This document shows positions 25,375 to 33,387 of a DNA stretch of 64,000 nt, one piece after another; position 1 is the first letter of the stretch, and the number at the start of each line of letters is the position of its first letter. The translations under genes were made by a program, and so were the position numbers. Under the pieces are notes generated by a model. That model saw only the letters and a program-made list of their open reading frames with translations. It searched no databases and was not told the DNA's origin. Origin of the DNA: Solibacillus silvestris_B (GTDB taxonomy: Bacteria; Bacillota; Bacilli; Bacillales_A; Planococcaceae); the NCBI RefSeq assembly GCF_051967575.1, contig NZ_JBQCJW010000004.1, positions 131,051 through 195,050 of the forward strand. Direction: 5' to 3'.

Positions 25375-26445
25375 TTATTCGCTGAATTTCACATCAATTA
25401 CCCATAACTCAGATTGACTGCCGATGCGGGTAGGCGGTCCCCAAAAGCCAAAACCGCTTGAGACGAGTGCATGCATCCCTTCTTTTTGACGATAGCCATA
25501 ATCCAATTCAAAAATTCGCTGCGTTATAAAATGATTCGGCCACATTTGTCCTTTATGCGTATGTCCGGATACATGCAAATCCGCCCCTAACTTCGCCGGT
25601 TCATCTAAATCATTTGGTGTATGATTCATGACAAACCATGGGATGTCTTTATTTTCCGGTTGCATTTCGCCTAAAGCCAAACGATTTTTATTCGTCAAAT
25701 CTTCACGCCCTGTTAAATAAAAACGATTGGCAACCAAAATTGTTTCATCCATTAATAGATGCACATCGGATTCAGCCATCGCTTCTTTGAATGCCGGAAT
25801 CTCATTGCCGTAATATTCGTGATTCCCAAGTACTCCGTATACACCATATGTCGCCTGCAAATTTTTCATCACTTCGCCCATTCCTTTATTAATGAAGCGC
25901 TGTGGACTATCGTCAACAATATCACCTGGGAGAATCACTAAATCCGGATTTTGTTCATTTGAAAGCGCAACAAACCTTTCCAAATGGCCTTTCCCGGATA
26001 ACAAACCGAAATGAAAATCCGATGCCATTACAATGCGCATATCTTCTCCAGGCTTGTCTATTTTGATCGAAACATTCCGTACAACCGGGGAATAGGCAAA
26101 ATATGTACCCGCAATTAATAAAACGACCAATAAACTTGCAACACCCGTACCAACCATTTTTGTCGTAAGCGGCGTAAATTTTATTATAAGATTTGCTGCA
26201 ATACAAAGAATCAGCCCGTATTGCAAAAAGAACATCCAATAGCTGCCTAGTACGGAAAATGGCGTAAGCAGCGGATGAAGCTTTCCTATAAAATAACCGT
26301 ATGAAACGAAAAACAGCAATATCCAGTAAAAAATTGGCCAGCGGAATTGCTGAATTGATAAAAGCCATATCCTTAAATTCCAGCCAAGATAAAATGTAAT
26401 ACCGCTATAAAACGCAATCGCCACTATTCCTAAAAGTATCCGCAT
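25375..26445 (-). CDS. Membrane-bound metallophosphoesterase, YkuE/YaeI-like
   Basis: A 356-residue protein with four N-terminal helices (about 1-125), then a calcineurin-like phosphoesterase domain. Metal-ligand motifs are in order: IVMASDFHFG, VILPGDIVDD, GVLGNHEYYG, FVMNHTPND and LHVSGHTHKGQMWP. The domain faces outward or lies at the membrane; the closest known types include YkuE and UDP-diacylglucosamine-like hydrolases. A role in lipid or envelope phosphate metabolism fits its position next to uppP, but the substrate is unknown. The ribosome site is weak (GGCAGGTG). Confidence in the family is high. Confidence 0.9.
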   Translation of the reverse strand: MRILLGIVAIAFYSGITFYLGWNLRIWLLSIQQFRWPIFYWILLFFVSYGYFIGKLHPLLTPFSVLGSYWMFFLQYGLILCIAANLIIKFTPLTTKMVGTGVASLLVVLLIAGTYFAYSPVVRNVSIKIDKPGEDMRIVMASDFHFGLLSGKGHLERFVALSNEQNPDLVILPGDIVDDSPQRFINKGMGEVMKNLQATYGVYGVLGNHEYYGNEIPAFKEAMAESDVHLLMDETILVANRFYLTGREDLTNKNRLALGEMQPENKDIPWFVMNHTPNDLDEPAKLGADLHVSGHTHKGQMWPNHFITQRIFELDYGYRQKEGMHALVSSGFGFWGPPTRIGSQSELWVIDVKFSE

Positions 26446-26579
26446 TGTATTTTTACACCTGCCCTTTTTGTCATCTATGCCGTTGCTATTTTACTATATT
26501 TCGAGTCATTGGCGGTAGTGAATACGATTATATACTATGGACAGGCTTCAGCTTTCTCCAATAATACCTCGATGAAAAA

Positions 26580-26613
26580 AACTACAGTGAGGTTTACATC
26601 CCCCACTGTAGTT
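26580..26613 (-). terminator. Terminator of the two-component operon
   Basis: ACTACAGTG (26581-26589) pairs with CACTGTAGT (26604-26612), followed by a T run on the minus strand. Confidence 0.8.
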
Positions 26614-26620
26614 GCGTAGT

Positions 26621-28816
26621 TTATTTTTCTGTAGGCACAGACACCGTAACTTTAAATAAATCGCCATCCACCGCGATATCTAAATGCCCTCCATGCATAT
26701 CGACTATTGACTGTGCAATTGCAAGGCCTAGCCCAGAGCCCTCTGTATGGCGTGATGTATCTGCACGCTTAAACCGTTCGATCAATTCAGATGCATCTTC
26801 ATGCAGCTCGTATTTCGCTACATTTTTAATAGTCAGCTCCGCAATGCCGTCAGCTGATTTCAGATTTACGTAAACACGAGTGCCTTCCAGAGAATACTTG
26901 CGGGCATTAACGATCAGATTATCAATGACGCGCCACCATTTTTGTCCATCGACATAAGCAAATATCGGCTGGTCCGAAATATTCACGCGTAAATCCAAAT
27001 GTGCGGCCGCAAAATCTTCTCCATGCTCACCGGCCGCCTGCTGCAACAGTTGCGCTAAATCGATGCGCTGTTTTGAGAGTTCCACATTGCCGCTTGCCAT
27101 TTTCGATACTTCAAATAAATCTTCAATCAATGTTTTTAAACGGTTCGATTTCGCATCCAGAATTTCGATATATTTTTTACGTTCCTCTACTGTAATATCC
27201 GGATTTTTCAACAAATCAGTATACGTAATAATCGACGTTAACGGTGTGCGTAAATCATGGCTGACATTCGTAATAAGCTCTGTTTTCATTCGTTCGCTTT
27301 TTGCCTGCTCATTCAAGCTTGTTCGAACACCTTCACGAAGCCCGTTCAGATTTTCGGCATGCTTTGCTAAAGGCGATTTCCCCTTCACTTTCAAGTCATT
27401 CGTTAAACGCCCGTGAGCCATATTATCTGTATGCTTCATAATGCGGTTCAGGTAGCCCATATTGCGCATGAAGATAAAGAGCGCCGGAATGAAAAACACA
27501 ACAAATAAAAACATGTAGAACAATAGCACTCCGACATCTGCCGACAACGCTACAACTCCGAGTCCAAAGCCTCCAAGGTAAACAACGAGCAGCAAAATGA
27601 GCGACTGAATCCCGATCGAGCGATTATCAAACATGGAAGCAGCAACATTCACTAACTTTGCGGCGAATGTTTTCGGCCAAACTTTCTCCAAATTCCCCTG
27701 TCCCTTTAAGCTTTCCCAAACCGATACGAACATATATACGACCGCCACAGCAAACGCAAAACTTATAGCCCCTAATATGAATAGTTCGATAAGCTGACTA
27801 TAGCGACCCTCCATATAAAAATAAATCTGTGTTTGTACGGCACCTGTAAACGACTCATTAAATAAAACAGCGAAGTAAGCAAAAATAGCTGTTGCTGCAA
27901 TGCGCACGTCAATCGGCAAACGTTCAAATAGTTCACGCAGCTGGGAAGCCCGGTTGAATTGCTGGCGTGTTGGCTCCAAAGATGTCATTAATAAAACAAA
28001 ACTGATGATCCCTGCAACAATAATGCCGTAATACACATATTGCGTGACCGTAAATGCGTATTTTTCCTTTCCTAAATGCGAGTTTTCAAACCAGGCTTTC
28101 GGCACTGTAACAACACCCGAAACTCCAGATAAATCCCGCTCAACAGTGTAAATATTCTCAATGATGGAAAGATTATCATACTCATAAAAATCGATCGTAT
28201 AAATTCCATCGAAATTTTTGCCTAAATTAGTATAGGTTTCTTTGAAGACAGCTTGCTCTGAGACATCCCCGTGGCGATAAACTTCCCCTGTGTTTTCATC
28301 CGTGAATTCATAAGCGAAATAATCATAATTGTTTAAAGTGCTTTTTCTTTCGCTTTCAATATTTTTGAGCTCCTGCTGTATTGCCTTTTTCTTGATCGCA
28401 ATGATTTTCGCTTTAACATGTTCATCGTCTTCAAAGTTTTTCTTGATGTCATCGATTTTCGCGTCACGCTCTTGCTCAATCGCCTCAAGCACTTCCGGAT
28501 CTTGCGCTGCATCTATATCGTCTTCATACTGATCTTTAATATTTTGTATTTGCTCAGCAAGTGACCCGTAATAAGTGCGGTAATTATGAATTTCCTCCTC
28601 AGTAGCTGTAAGGGCCCCTTCAAAGTCTTGTTCTGTCGGTACATTCAACACATTTTGCGAAAGTTCACGAACAAAATGCTCCGCCTCGTTTTTAAAGTTT
28701 TGAGACTCGTAAAATGTTTTCCCGATATAACGACTGCCATTCGTAAAAATTAAAATCGCCGCGGTCGCTACCACAAACATAAGAAAAAGCTGGAGGTAAA
28801 TTTTATTGTTTTTCAT
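26621..28816 (-). CDS. Sensor histidine kinase
   Basis: A 731-residue kinase. The first helix (about 8-25) is followed by an extracytoplasmic segment with a long charged coiled-coil-like stretch (about 65-160; many Glu/Lys). Then come several membrane helices between about 258 and 452, a HAMP-like linker (HTDNMAHGRLTNDLKVKGK), the HisKA domain with NVSHDLRTPLTSIITYTDLL (phospho-His) and the ATPase domain with VIDNLIVNARKYS and GSGLGLAIAQSIVDMHGG. AGGAGGAAG precedes the ATG. It follows a response regulator and a tiny membrane protein on the same strand. The signal is unknown; the output probably includes the ABC operon at 4.5-6.5 kb (see findings). Confidence 0.94.
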   Translation of the reverse strand: MKNNKIYLQLFLMFVVATAAILIFTNGSRYIGKTFYESQNFKNEAEHFVRELSQNVLNVPTEQDFEGALTATEEEIHNYRTYYGSLAEQIQNIKDQYEDDIDAAQDPEVLEAIEQERDAKIDDIKKNFEDDEHVKAKIIAIKKKAIQQELKNIESERKSTLNNYDYFAYEFTDENTGEVYRHGDVSEQAVFKETYTNLGKNFDGIYTIDFYEYDNLSIIENIYTVERDLSGVSGVVTVPKAWFENSHLGKEKYAFTVTQYVYYGIIVAGIISFVLLMTSLEPTRQQFNRASQLRELFERLPIDVRIAATAIFAYFAVLFNESFTGAVQTQIYFYMEGRYSQLIELFILGAISFAFAVAVVYMFVSVWESLKGQGNLEKVWPKTFAAKLVNVAASMFDNRSIGIQSLILLLVVYLGGFGLGVVALSADVGVLLFYMFLFVVFFIPALFIFMRNMGYLNRIMKHTDNMAHGRLTNDLKVKGKSPLAKHAENLNGLREGVRTSLNEQAKSERMKTELITNVSHDLRTPLTSIITYTDLLKNPDITVEERKKYIEILDAKSNRLKTLIEDLFEVSKMASGNVELSKQRIDLAQLLQQAAGEHGEDFAAAHLDLRVNISDQPIFAYVDGQKWWRVIDNLIVNARKYSLEGTRVYVNLKSADGIAELTIKNVAKYELHEDASELIERFKRADTSRHTEGSGLGLAIAQSIVDMHGGHLDIAVDGDLFKVTVSVPTEK

Positions 28817-28878
28817 TTGTTCTTCCTCCTCATGTAAAGGCCGATTTTTGCACCATAACGTATGGTGAATGCCCTTAT

Positions 28879-29019
28879 TTATAGCGATAAAAAATAGAGA
28901 AACTGCTTTGCTAAAGGTACGAAACGCCCTGTAAAGTAGTCAAAAAAATATGTCCCGAGATAATAAAATCCGATTGCTGCGCTCATAGCACCGATCCAAG
29001 AAAAGATTTTATTTTTCAA
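28879..29019 (-). CDS. 46-residue membrane protein between response regulator and kinase genes
   Basis: A short frame starting at TTG (29017-29019), seven bases after AGGA, which overlaps the last 11 bases of the response regulator gene. It encodes MKNKIFSWIGAMSAAIGFYY and then LGTYFFDYFTGRFVPLAKQFLYFLSL, ending at TAA (28879-28881). One or two hydrophobic segments with a lysine-rich start suggest a small membrane protein. Its overlap with the regulator, clean ribosome site and position 62 bp before the kinase suggest a real translated gene that may modulate the kinase. No family is recognised. Confidence 0.6.
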   Translation of the reverse strand: MKNKIFSWIGAMSAAIGFYYLGTYFFDYFTGRFVPLAKQFLYFLSL

Positions 29020-29695
29020 TTTTATATCCTAGCCCCCACACCACTTTCAAATACCGGGGATTTTTCGGATCGGCTTCAATTTTTTCTCGGATTTTTCGTA
29101 TGTGGACCGCTACAATATTTTCCGCATTATACGCAGGCTCATTCCACACAAGCTCGTAAATTTCGCTGATCGAAAATACACGGCCCGCATTTTTCAATAA
29201 TAACTCAGTAATTTTATACTCAGTAGGGGTTAGCTTTACCGGTTCTCCATCGACACGCACTTCTCGTGAAGCCGCATCAAGCTCAAGCCCTTCCACAGGC
29301 GGTGATGCTTCCCCAAAAGCGCCGAAATTGACATAGCGACGAAGCTGTGATTTTACACGGGCCATTAATTCAAGCGGATGAAAAGGTTTCGTAATATAAT
29401 CATCCGCCCCTACCGAAAGTCCATGAATTTTATCGGTCTGCTCCACCTTCGCACTAAGCATAATAATCGGGATATTGCGTTCGGCGCGAATTTTGAATGT
29501 CGCGGTAATCCCGTCCATATTCGGCATCATAATGTCCAAAATAATTAAATGGACTTCATACTTTTTGAGCAATTCGATTGCCTCAAGCCCATCTGCCGCT
29601 TTCAACACATTATAGCCTTCATTTTTCAAATAAATTTCTATACCATCCCGAATGTCCTGATCGTCATCTGTTACAAGCACCGTCAGCTGATTCAT
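29009..29695 (-). CDS. OmpR-family response regulator
   Basis: A 228-residue regulator. The receiver domain (about 3-115) has the acidic pocket VTDDDQD, the phospho-acceptor IILDIMMPNMDG (Asp about 53), MLSAKVEQTDK and a lysine in YITKPFHPLEL. The DNA-binding winged helix (about 130-225) contains KLTPTEYKITELLLKNAGRV and NIVAVHIRKIREKIE. A longer frame begins at 29752, but GAGGTGGGCGAG sits just before the ATG at 29695. First gene of the operon with the small membrane protein and the kinase. A TCTTAAGAA-type box upstream suggests autoregulation. Confidence 0.95.
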   Translation of the reverse strand: MNQLTVLVTDDDQDIRDGIEIYLKNEGYNVLKAADGLEAIELLKKYEVHLIILDIMMPNMDGITATFKIRAERNIPIIMLSAKVEQTDKIHGLSVGADDYITKPFHPLELMARVKSQLRRYVNFGAFGEASPPVEGLELDAASREVRVDGEPVKLTPTEYKITELLLKNAGRVFSISEIYELVWNEPAYNAENIVAVHIRKIREKIEADPKNPRYLKVVWGLGYKIEK

Positions 29696-29768
29696 CTCGC
29701 CCACCTCACAACTTTTTCTTATAACTTTATAATAATTGACACTTCTTAACATCTACCTACTGAAATTC

Positions 29769-29785
29769 TGAAGAAATTCTTAAGA
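29769..29785 (-). promoter_or_regulatory. Candidate response-regulator box upstream of its own gene
   Basis: Minus strand TCTTAAGAATTTCTTCA, 74-90 bp before the start. It differs by one base from the element at 6570-6586, and another TTAAGAA lies closer to the gene. Autoregulation is inferred. Confidence 0.5.
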
Positions 29786-29879
29786 TTTCTTATTTCCAAT
29801 TAAAAGAAATTCTACTTTCGAGAGAGAATCCGTTAATAAAAGCAGTCTGTAATACCTGATCTATAATTTTATTGCCAAT

Positions 29880-29911
29880 AAAAAAACTGCCTCCTATGAA
29901 GCAGCTTTTTT
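29880..29911. terminator. Terminator overlapping the end of the DMT permease gene
   Basis: AAAAAACTGC and GCAGCTTTTTT form a short stem around CTCCTATGAA, with A/T tracts suiting both strands. Confidence 0.6.
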
Positions 29912-30760
29912 TCCACCTAATGTCAGCACGATAATTCCACCTAATAATAAACTAACACCGATCCAGGCAACAAATGTTAAATGCTCACCTACTAAAAACA
30001 CACCTAGCAAGGCAGCAGTTAAAGGTTCGGCAAGACTTAATGTAACAGCGGCGGACGAGCTGATTTTCTTTAAGCCGCCTAAAAATAATATGTATGCCAA
30101 ACTCGTCGCAGCAAGTGCCATAAACAGCATTGCCCAAATATTCACATCTTCCATTAACCAGCCAAAACCATCCCTCGCCGCCAATGGCAATAAAAATAGG
30201 GCGCAAAATGTAAAAGTCATTGCAACAGCCGGCAATGTTTCCTCGCGCTTCATCAACTGCTTGCTCACATTCGTATAAAGAGCAAACATAAAGCCAGCCG
30301 CCAATGCCAAGCCAATTCCAATTGGGTTGATGTCAGCTTCCCCTTGATTCATAAACAAAAGCAGGCAACCGACAATCGCTAGCACTGTAGCGATTGCCCA
30401 TACAAGCGTTGGCCGCACTTTCCAAATGACCCACTCAATCATCCCGGCAAATACCGGCGAGCTCCCAATTGTAACAACGGTCCCTACAGCTACCCCTGTA
30501 AAACGTACAGATGTGAAAAATAGGCTTTGGAATAATGCGATTGCGATTGCCGCCAAAATTGTCCACTTCCATGACCAATTGCGAAACGAAATTTTCCGCA
30601 TGATTATAACAGCAATCAATAAAATTCCGCCCCCGATCGCCGAACGAACCCCCGCTACAGCAAAAGAAGAAATGCCTTCCGTTAAAAATGTTTGTGTTGT
30701 CCCGACCGTCCCCCAAAGCATTGCAGCAAGTAACACAAATATATACGGCAAAATATTCAC
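29894..30760 (-). CDS. EamA/DMT-family transporter
   Basis: A 288-residue permease with ten predicted helices in two EamA repeats (about 5-135 and 145-285). The first repeat opens with YIFVLLAAMLWGTVGTTQTFL, and the second has ALAAGFMFALYTNVSKQLM and ATSLAYILFLGGLKKISSS...SLAEPLTAALLGVFLVGE, the classic EamA ending. Members export amino acids, nucleotides or drugs; the substrate is unknown. GGGGTGTAAC precedes the ATG. It stands alone, divergent from the small HTH gene at 30870. Confidence 0.92.
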   Translation of the reverse strand: MNILPYIFVLLAAMLWGTVGTTQTFLTEGISSFAVAGVRSAIGGGILLIAVIIMRKISFRNWSWKWTILAAIAIALFQSLFFTSVRFTGVAVGTVVTIGSSPVFAGMIEWVIWKVRPTLVWAIATVLAIVGCLLLFMNQGEADINPIGIGLALAAGFMFALYTNVSKQLMKREETLPAVAMTFTFCALFLLPLAARDGFGWLMEDVNIWAMLFMALAATSLAYILFLGGLKKISSSAAVTLSLAEPLTAALLGVFLVGEHLTFVAWIGVSLLLGGIIVLTLGGKKAAS

Positions 30761-30869
30761 ATGTTACACCCCACTATTCTCGATTAAACTATTATACTTT
30801 ATTCAAGATGAAGTTTCTTTAAAATCAAATTATAATAAAGGGAAATTAAAATTAAAAGGAGGCATCATT

Positions 30870-31100
30870 ATGTATAAATCGGTTGAACAAACGGCACGCG
30901 ATACGGGCATGCCGGAGCACCAAATTCTCCAATACATTTATGCGGGGCGTATTAAAGCAATTCATGATGGTGAAGACTTTTTAATCAATAGCGCACAATT
31001 TGATACGTACCACCAACAGCTTGAACGTATTAAACAGGAAATCGAGATTTGGAAAAATACCCCGATTCCCGAAGATGTAGATATAAAAGACGAGGATTAA
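30870..31100 (+). CDS. Small helix-turn-helix (excisionase/MerR-like) protein
   Basis: A 76-residue protein with SVEQTARDTGMPEHQILQYIYAGRIKAIHDGEDFLINS, the pattern of an excisionase-type winged helix DNA-binding fold (residues 3-42), followed by a charged helix (QLERIKQEIEIWKN) and an acidic tail. AAGGAGG lies eight bases before the ATG. It could be a small regulator, since no mobile element surrounds it. The same reading frame is open far upstream into the divergent permease, but that extension has no start signal and is ignored. A strong terminator follows. Confidence 0.75.
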   Translation: MYKSVEQTARDTGMPEHQILQYIYAGRIKAIHDGEDFLINSAQFDTYHQQLERIKQEIEIWKNTPIPEDVDIKDED

Positions 31101-31144
31101 AGGAAAAGAAGCGAATTCACTTCATCGAGTTCGCTTCTTTTCCT
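31101..31144. terminator. Bidirectional terminator
   Basis: A 15-bp stem, AGGAAAAGAAGCGAA (31101-31115) with TTCGCTTCTTTTCCT (31130-31144), between convergent genes. Confidence 0.88.
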
Positions 31145-31155
31145 ATCATTTCCTA

Positions 31156-32142
31156 TTATATCGTGACGGTAAAGCCTGCGCGTTTGCCAATAATTTCCGC
31201 ATAATCTTCCACCATTACACTTGCTGTCGGGTACATACCTGCTCCAGGACCGATAATCGACAATGTTCCAATATAGTTCGTTTCCATCGTCACGGCATTG
31301 AATACATCATCCACTGGATAAAGAGGATGTTCATTGTCTACCAATAGCGGGGCGACTTTTGCATGAATCGTGCCATCTTCAAGCTTTTCCACTTCTGCAA
31401 CATGACGATAGCGGAGTCCTTTTGCTGTCGCGTCCGCTACTTGCTCAGCTGAAATTGTATCAATTCCAATGACTTCTACGTCCGCCCAATTTGGCTGCTC
31501 CCCGAAAGCCAAGCTCGACAGAATCATCAGTTTTTTGAATGCATCCTGGCCGGATACATCATTAAATGAATCTGCCTCCGCATAGCCTAAATGCTGCGCT
31601 TCTTTTAAAGCCTTGTCAAAACTCCAGCGTTCCGCACGCATTTTCGTCAGAATATAGTTCGTCGTACCATTTAAAATTCCTTGGACACGGCTTACATCAT
31701 TGACAAGAAGAATGTTTTTCATCGTTTTGATAATTGGCACGCCACCTGCCACCGTTGCTTCGGAGCCGATAAACACACCATTTACTTTTGCCAATGCTTC
31801 AAGCTCCTCGCCACGTTTCGCAAGCATTACTTTATTGGCCGTAATAACATGGCATTTCGCCTCAACAGCATGTTTCAAATAAGTGAATGCCGGCTCTTCA
31901 TTTACAATCGCTTCAAACACAACTTGTAGGTCTTTCTCCGCTAACACTTCATCGATCGACTCGGTCATTAAATGCTTCGTTCCCGGGACACGTTCACGAC
32001 TCGCATCAGTAACTAAAATCTTCGCGACCTCCAGTTCAACACCCAGCTTTTCGCGAAGCTCCTGCCTCTTCTCATTTAAAATATGGTAAATTCCTTGACC
32101 TACTGTGCCAAACCCTAAGATGGCTGCCTTGATTGTTGCCAT
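31156..32142 (-). CDS. hom: Homoserine dehydrogenase, short form without ACT domain
   Basis: A 328-residue enzyme that reduces aspartate semialdehyde to homoserine for threonine and methionine synthesis. The Rossmann start is TIKAAILGFGTVGQGIYHIL, and the catalytic domain has ITANKVMLAKRG, EATVAGGVPIIKTMK, LNGTTNYILTKM, AEADSFNDVSGQDAFKKLMILSSLAFG and NYIGTLSIIGPGAGMYPTASV. B. subtilis Hom is about 430 residues with a C-terminal ACT domain for threonine feedback; this one stops after the catalytic domain, as in some thermophile enzymes. The start at 32142 has GGAGGAGAAAG; a longer frame from 32202 lacks a site. It stands apart from any thrB/thrC genes. Confidence 0.93.
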   Translation of the reverse strand: MATIKAAILGFGTVGQGIYHILNEKRQELREKLGVELEVAKILVTDASRERVPGTKHLMTESIDEVLAEKDLQVVFEAIVNEEPAFTYLKHAVEAKCHVITANKVMLAKRGEELEALAKVNGVFIGSEATVAGGVPIIKTMKNILLVNDVSRVQGILNGTTNYILTKMRAERWSFDKALKEAQHLGYAEADSFNDVSGQDAFKKLMILSSLAFGEQPNWADVEVIGIDTISAEQVADATAKGLRYRHVAEVEKLEDGTIHAKVAPLLVDNEHPLYPVDDVFNAVTMETNYIGTLSIIGPGAGMYPTASVMVEDYAEIIGKRAGFTVTI

Positions 32143-32396
32143 TGCCTTTCTCCTCCAAATTCCTAACACATCTATATTGACGAATAATTCAAATAATTTC
32201 ACTTAAAGAAAATTCTATCCTATATAATACATGAAAACAAGGGAAATCTCTCCTAGAAGGACATTTGTTTACTGTAAACGGTCAATATTCAATCAAATTT
32301 TATTTTTTAAGAGCGAATTCGGGAACGATGGCGCGATTATTTCCAGTCGTTTCTTGTTTTTGAGGCTTGCAGTAAGAGCGTTGCGGGCGGGATTTT

Positions 32397-32712
32397 CTAA
32401 TATATTCGGAAATCGTCTAATATATTTTAAAATGTTCTAATAAAACTGCAATCTTCTAATATAACCGTTCATTGTGCTAATATGAGGCCTGAATGGGCTA
32501 AAATCCTCGTTTAATTTTCTAATATCACTCACACTTCTTCTAATAACTCACACCCTTATTCTAATAAAAACGTAAATACCGGTTTCAGCACCCGTTTTTT
32601 GCCCCCCAAAACGCGTACTGAAAACCCAAATTCACCTAAATTCTAATAACATCACCATTTCTTCTAATATCCCCAAAACTTCTTCTAATAACCGTCTTCA
32701 TTCTTCTAATAA
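32397..32712. repeat. 21-bp-phased array of TTCTAATA motifs
   Basis: CTAAT-type motifs start at 32397, 32417, 32437, 32456, 32477, 32498, 32519, 32540 and 32561, and again at 32643, 32664, 32685 and 32706: spacing 19-21 bp, mostly exactly 21. Typical unit TTCTAATAA or TTCTAATAT with unrelated bases between. The 590-bp gap 32203-32796 holds nothing else that can be recognised. Confidence 0.8.
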
Positions 32713-32796
32713 ACTAACGCCTTACCATGCAGCACACAAAAAATCACCAAAACAAAAAACACTAGCAAGAGGGCTCGCTAGTATTCCGGAATTATT

Positions 32797-33195
32797 TTAT
32801 ACTGCCACGTTTATATTATTATAAGCCCGTAGCCGGTAAGCAGTTAAAATCTTAGTCATTATGATTTCCTCTTTTGCCGAGTAATTAGGCACTGCGTGTG
32901 GACGCTCTACTAATTGAAAATCGCCATATTTTAAAAACCATTCTTTGGCAGGCAATAAAATATGTGCTGTACCATGAACTTTGTATTCATCGGCAACTTC
33001 TTTTACAACATAACCCACTGTGGCAAGATCGTGAGCTTGTTCTGAGAAAGCGCTGTGCCCAAAAACATGCTGCCACACGATATTCACATCCGCCAAAATC
33101 CGCTGAATGGCACAAGCATCCACAAATTCCTTTACGTCATTTAGTTCATAAATAATATAGGCTGCCACATTTTGTGCACTGTATACGTTCCCCAT
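32797..33195 (-). CDS. Panacea/SocA-like (DUF4065-type) protein
   Basis: A protein of 132 residues. The opening MGNVYSAQNVAAYIIYELND followed by CAIQRILADVNIVWQHVFG resembles the N-terminus of SocA/GepA-like Panacea-domain proteins (YSA..VA.YII...LQKLLYF), which act as adaptors or antitoxins. Later parts (VKEVADEYKVHGTAHILLPAKEW) would fit the end of that domain. The match is weak and there is no toxin gene beside it, so call it tentative. The ATG at 33195 has AAGGAG nine bases upstream; a longer frame from 33237 lacks a site. A consensus promoter lies about 80 bp upstream. Confidence 0.5.
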   Translation of the reverse strand: MGNVYSAQNVAAYIIYELNDVKEFVDACAIQRILADVNIVWQHVFGHSAFSEQAHDLATVGYVVKEVADEYKVHGTAHILLPAKEWFLKYGDFQLVERPHAVPNYSAKEEIIMTKILTAYRLRAYNNINVAV

Positions 33196-33272
33196 GTCGA
33201 ACAACTCCTTTTCTTCCCAATAATGCTGCAACATCATTTTAAACTTTTCCGATTGGTAAATTTCTTATCCCT

Positions 33273-33301
33273 ATATTATTACTGGGTTTTAATTTTGTCA
33301 A
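33273..33301 (-). promoter_or_regulatory. Sigma-A promoter of the Panacea-like gene
   Basis: Minus strand TTGACA (33296-33301), a 17-bp spacer and TAATAT (33273-33278), about 80 bp upstream of the start at 33195. Confidence 0.75.
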
Positions 33302-33335
33302 TAAAACTTATAAAAATAGTAGGAATTAATTTTCT

Positions 33336-33380
33336 AAAAAATTGCTTAGCTTCTCAGATGGGAAAAGCTAAGCCCTTTTT
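33336..33380. terminator. Terminator of metY
   Basis: GCTTAGCTT (33344-33352) pairs with AAGCTAAGC (33365-33373), with A and T tracts on either side. It lies beyond the metY stop. Confidence 0.8.
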
Positions 33381-33387
33381 TAAAGTA

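Noticed and set aside
30426..30869. Upstream extension of the small HTH gene by 148 codons
   Set aside because: It is antisense to the DMT permease and its promoter; AAGGAGG at 30857-30863 marks the real start at 30870.
32397..32712. Plasmid-type iterons of a replication origin
   Set aside because: The conserved part is only 6-9 bases and no initiator gene or DnaA boxes are nearby.
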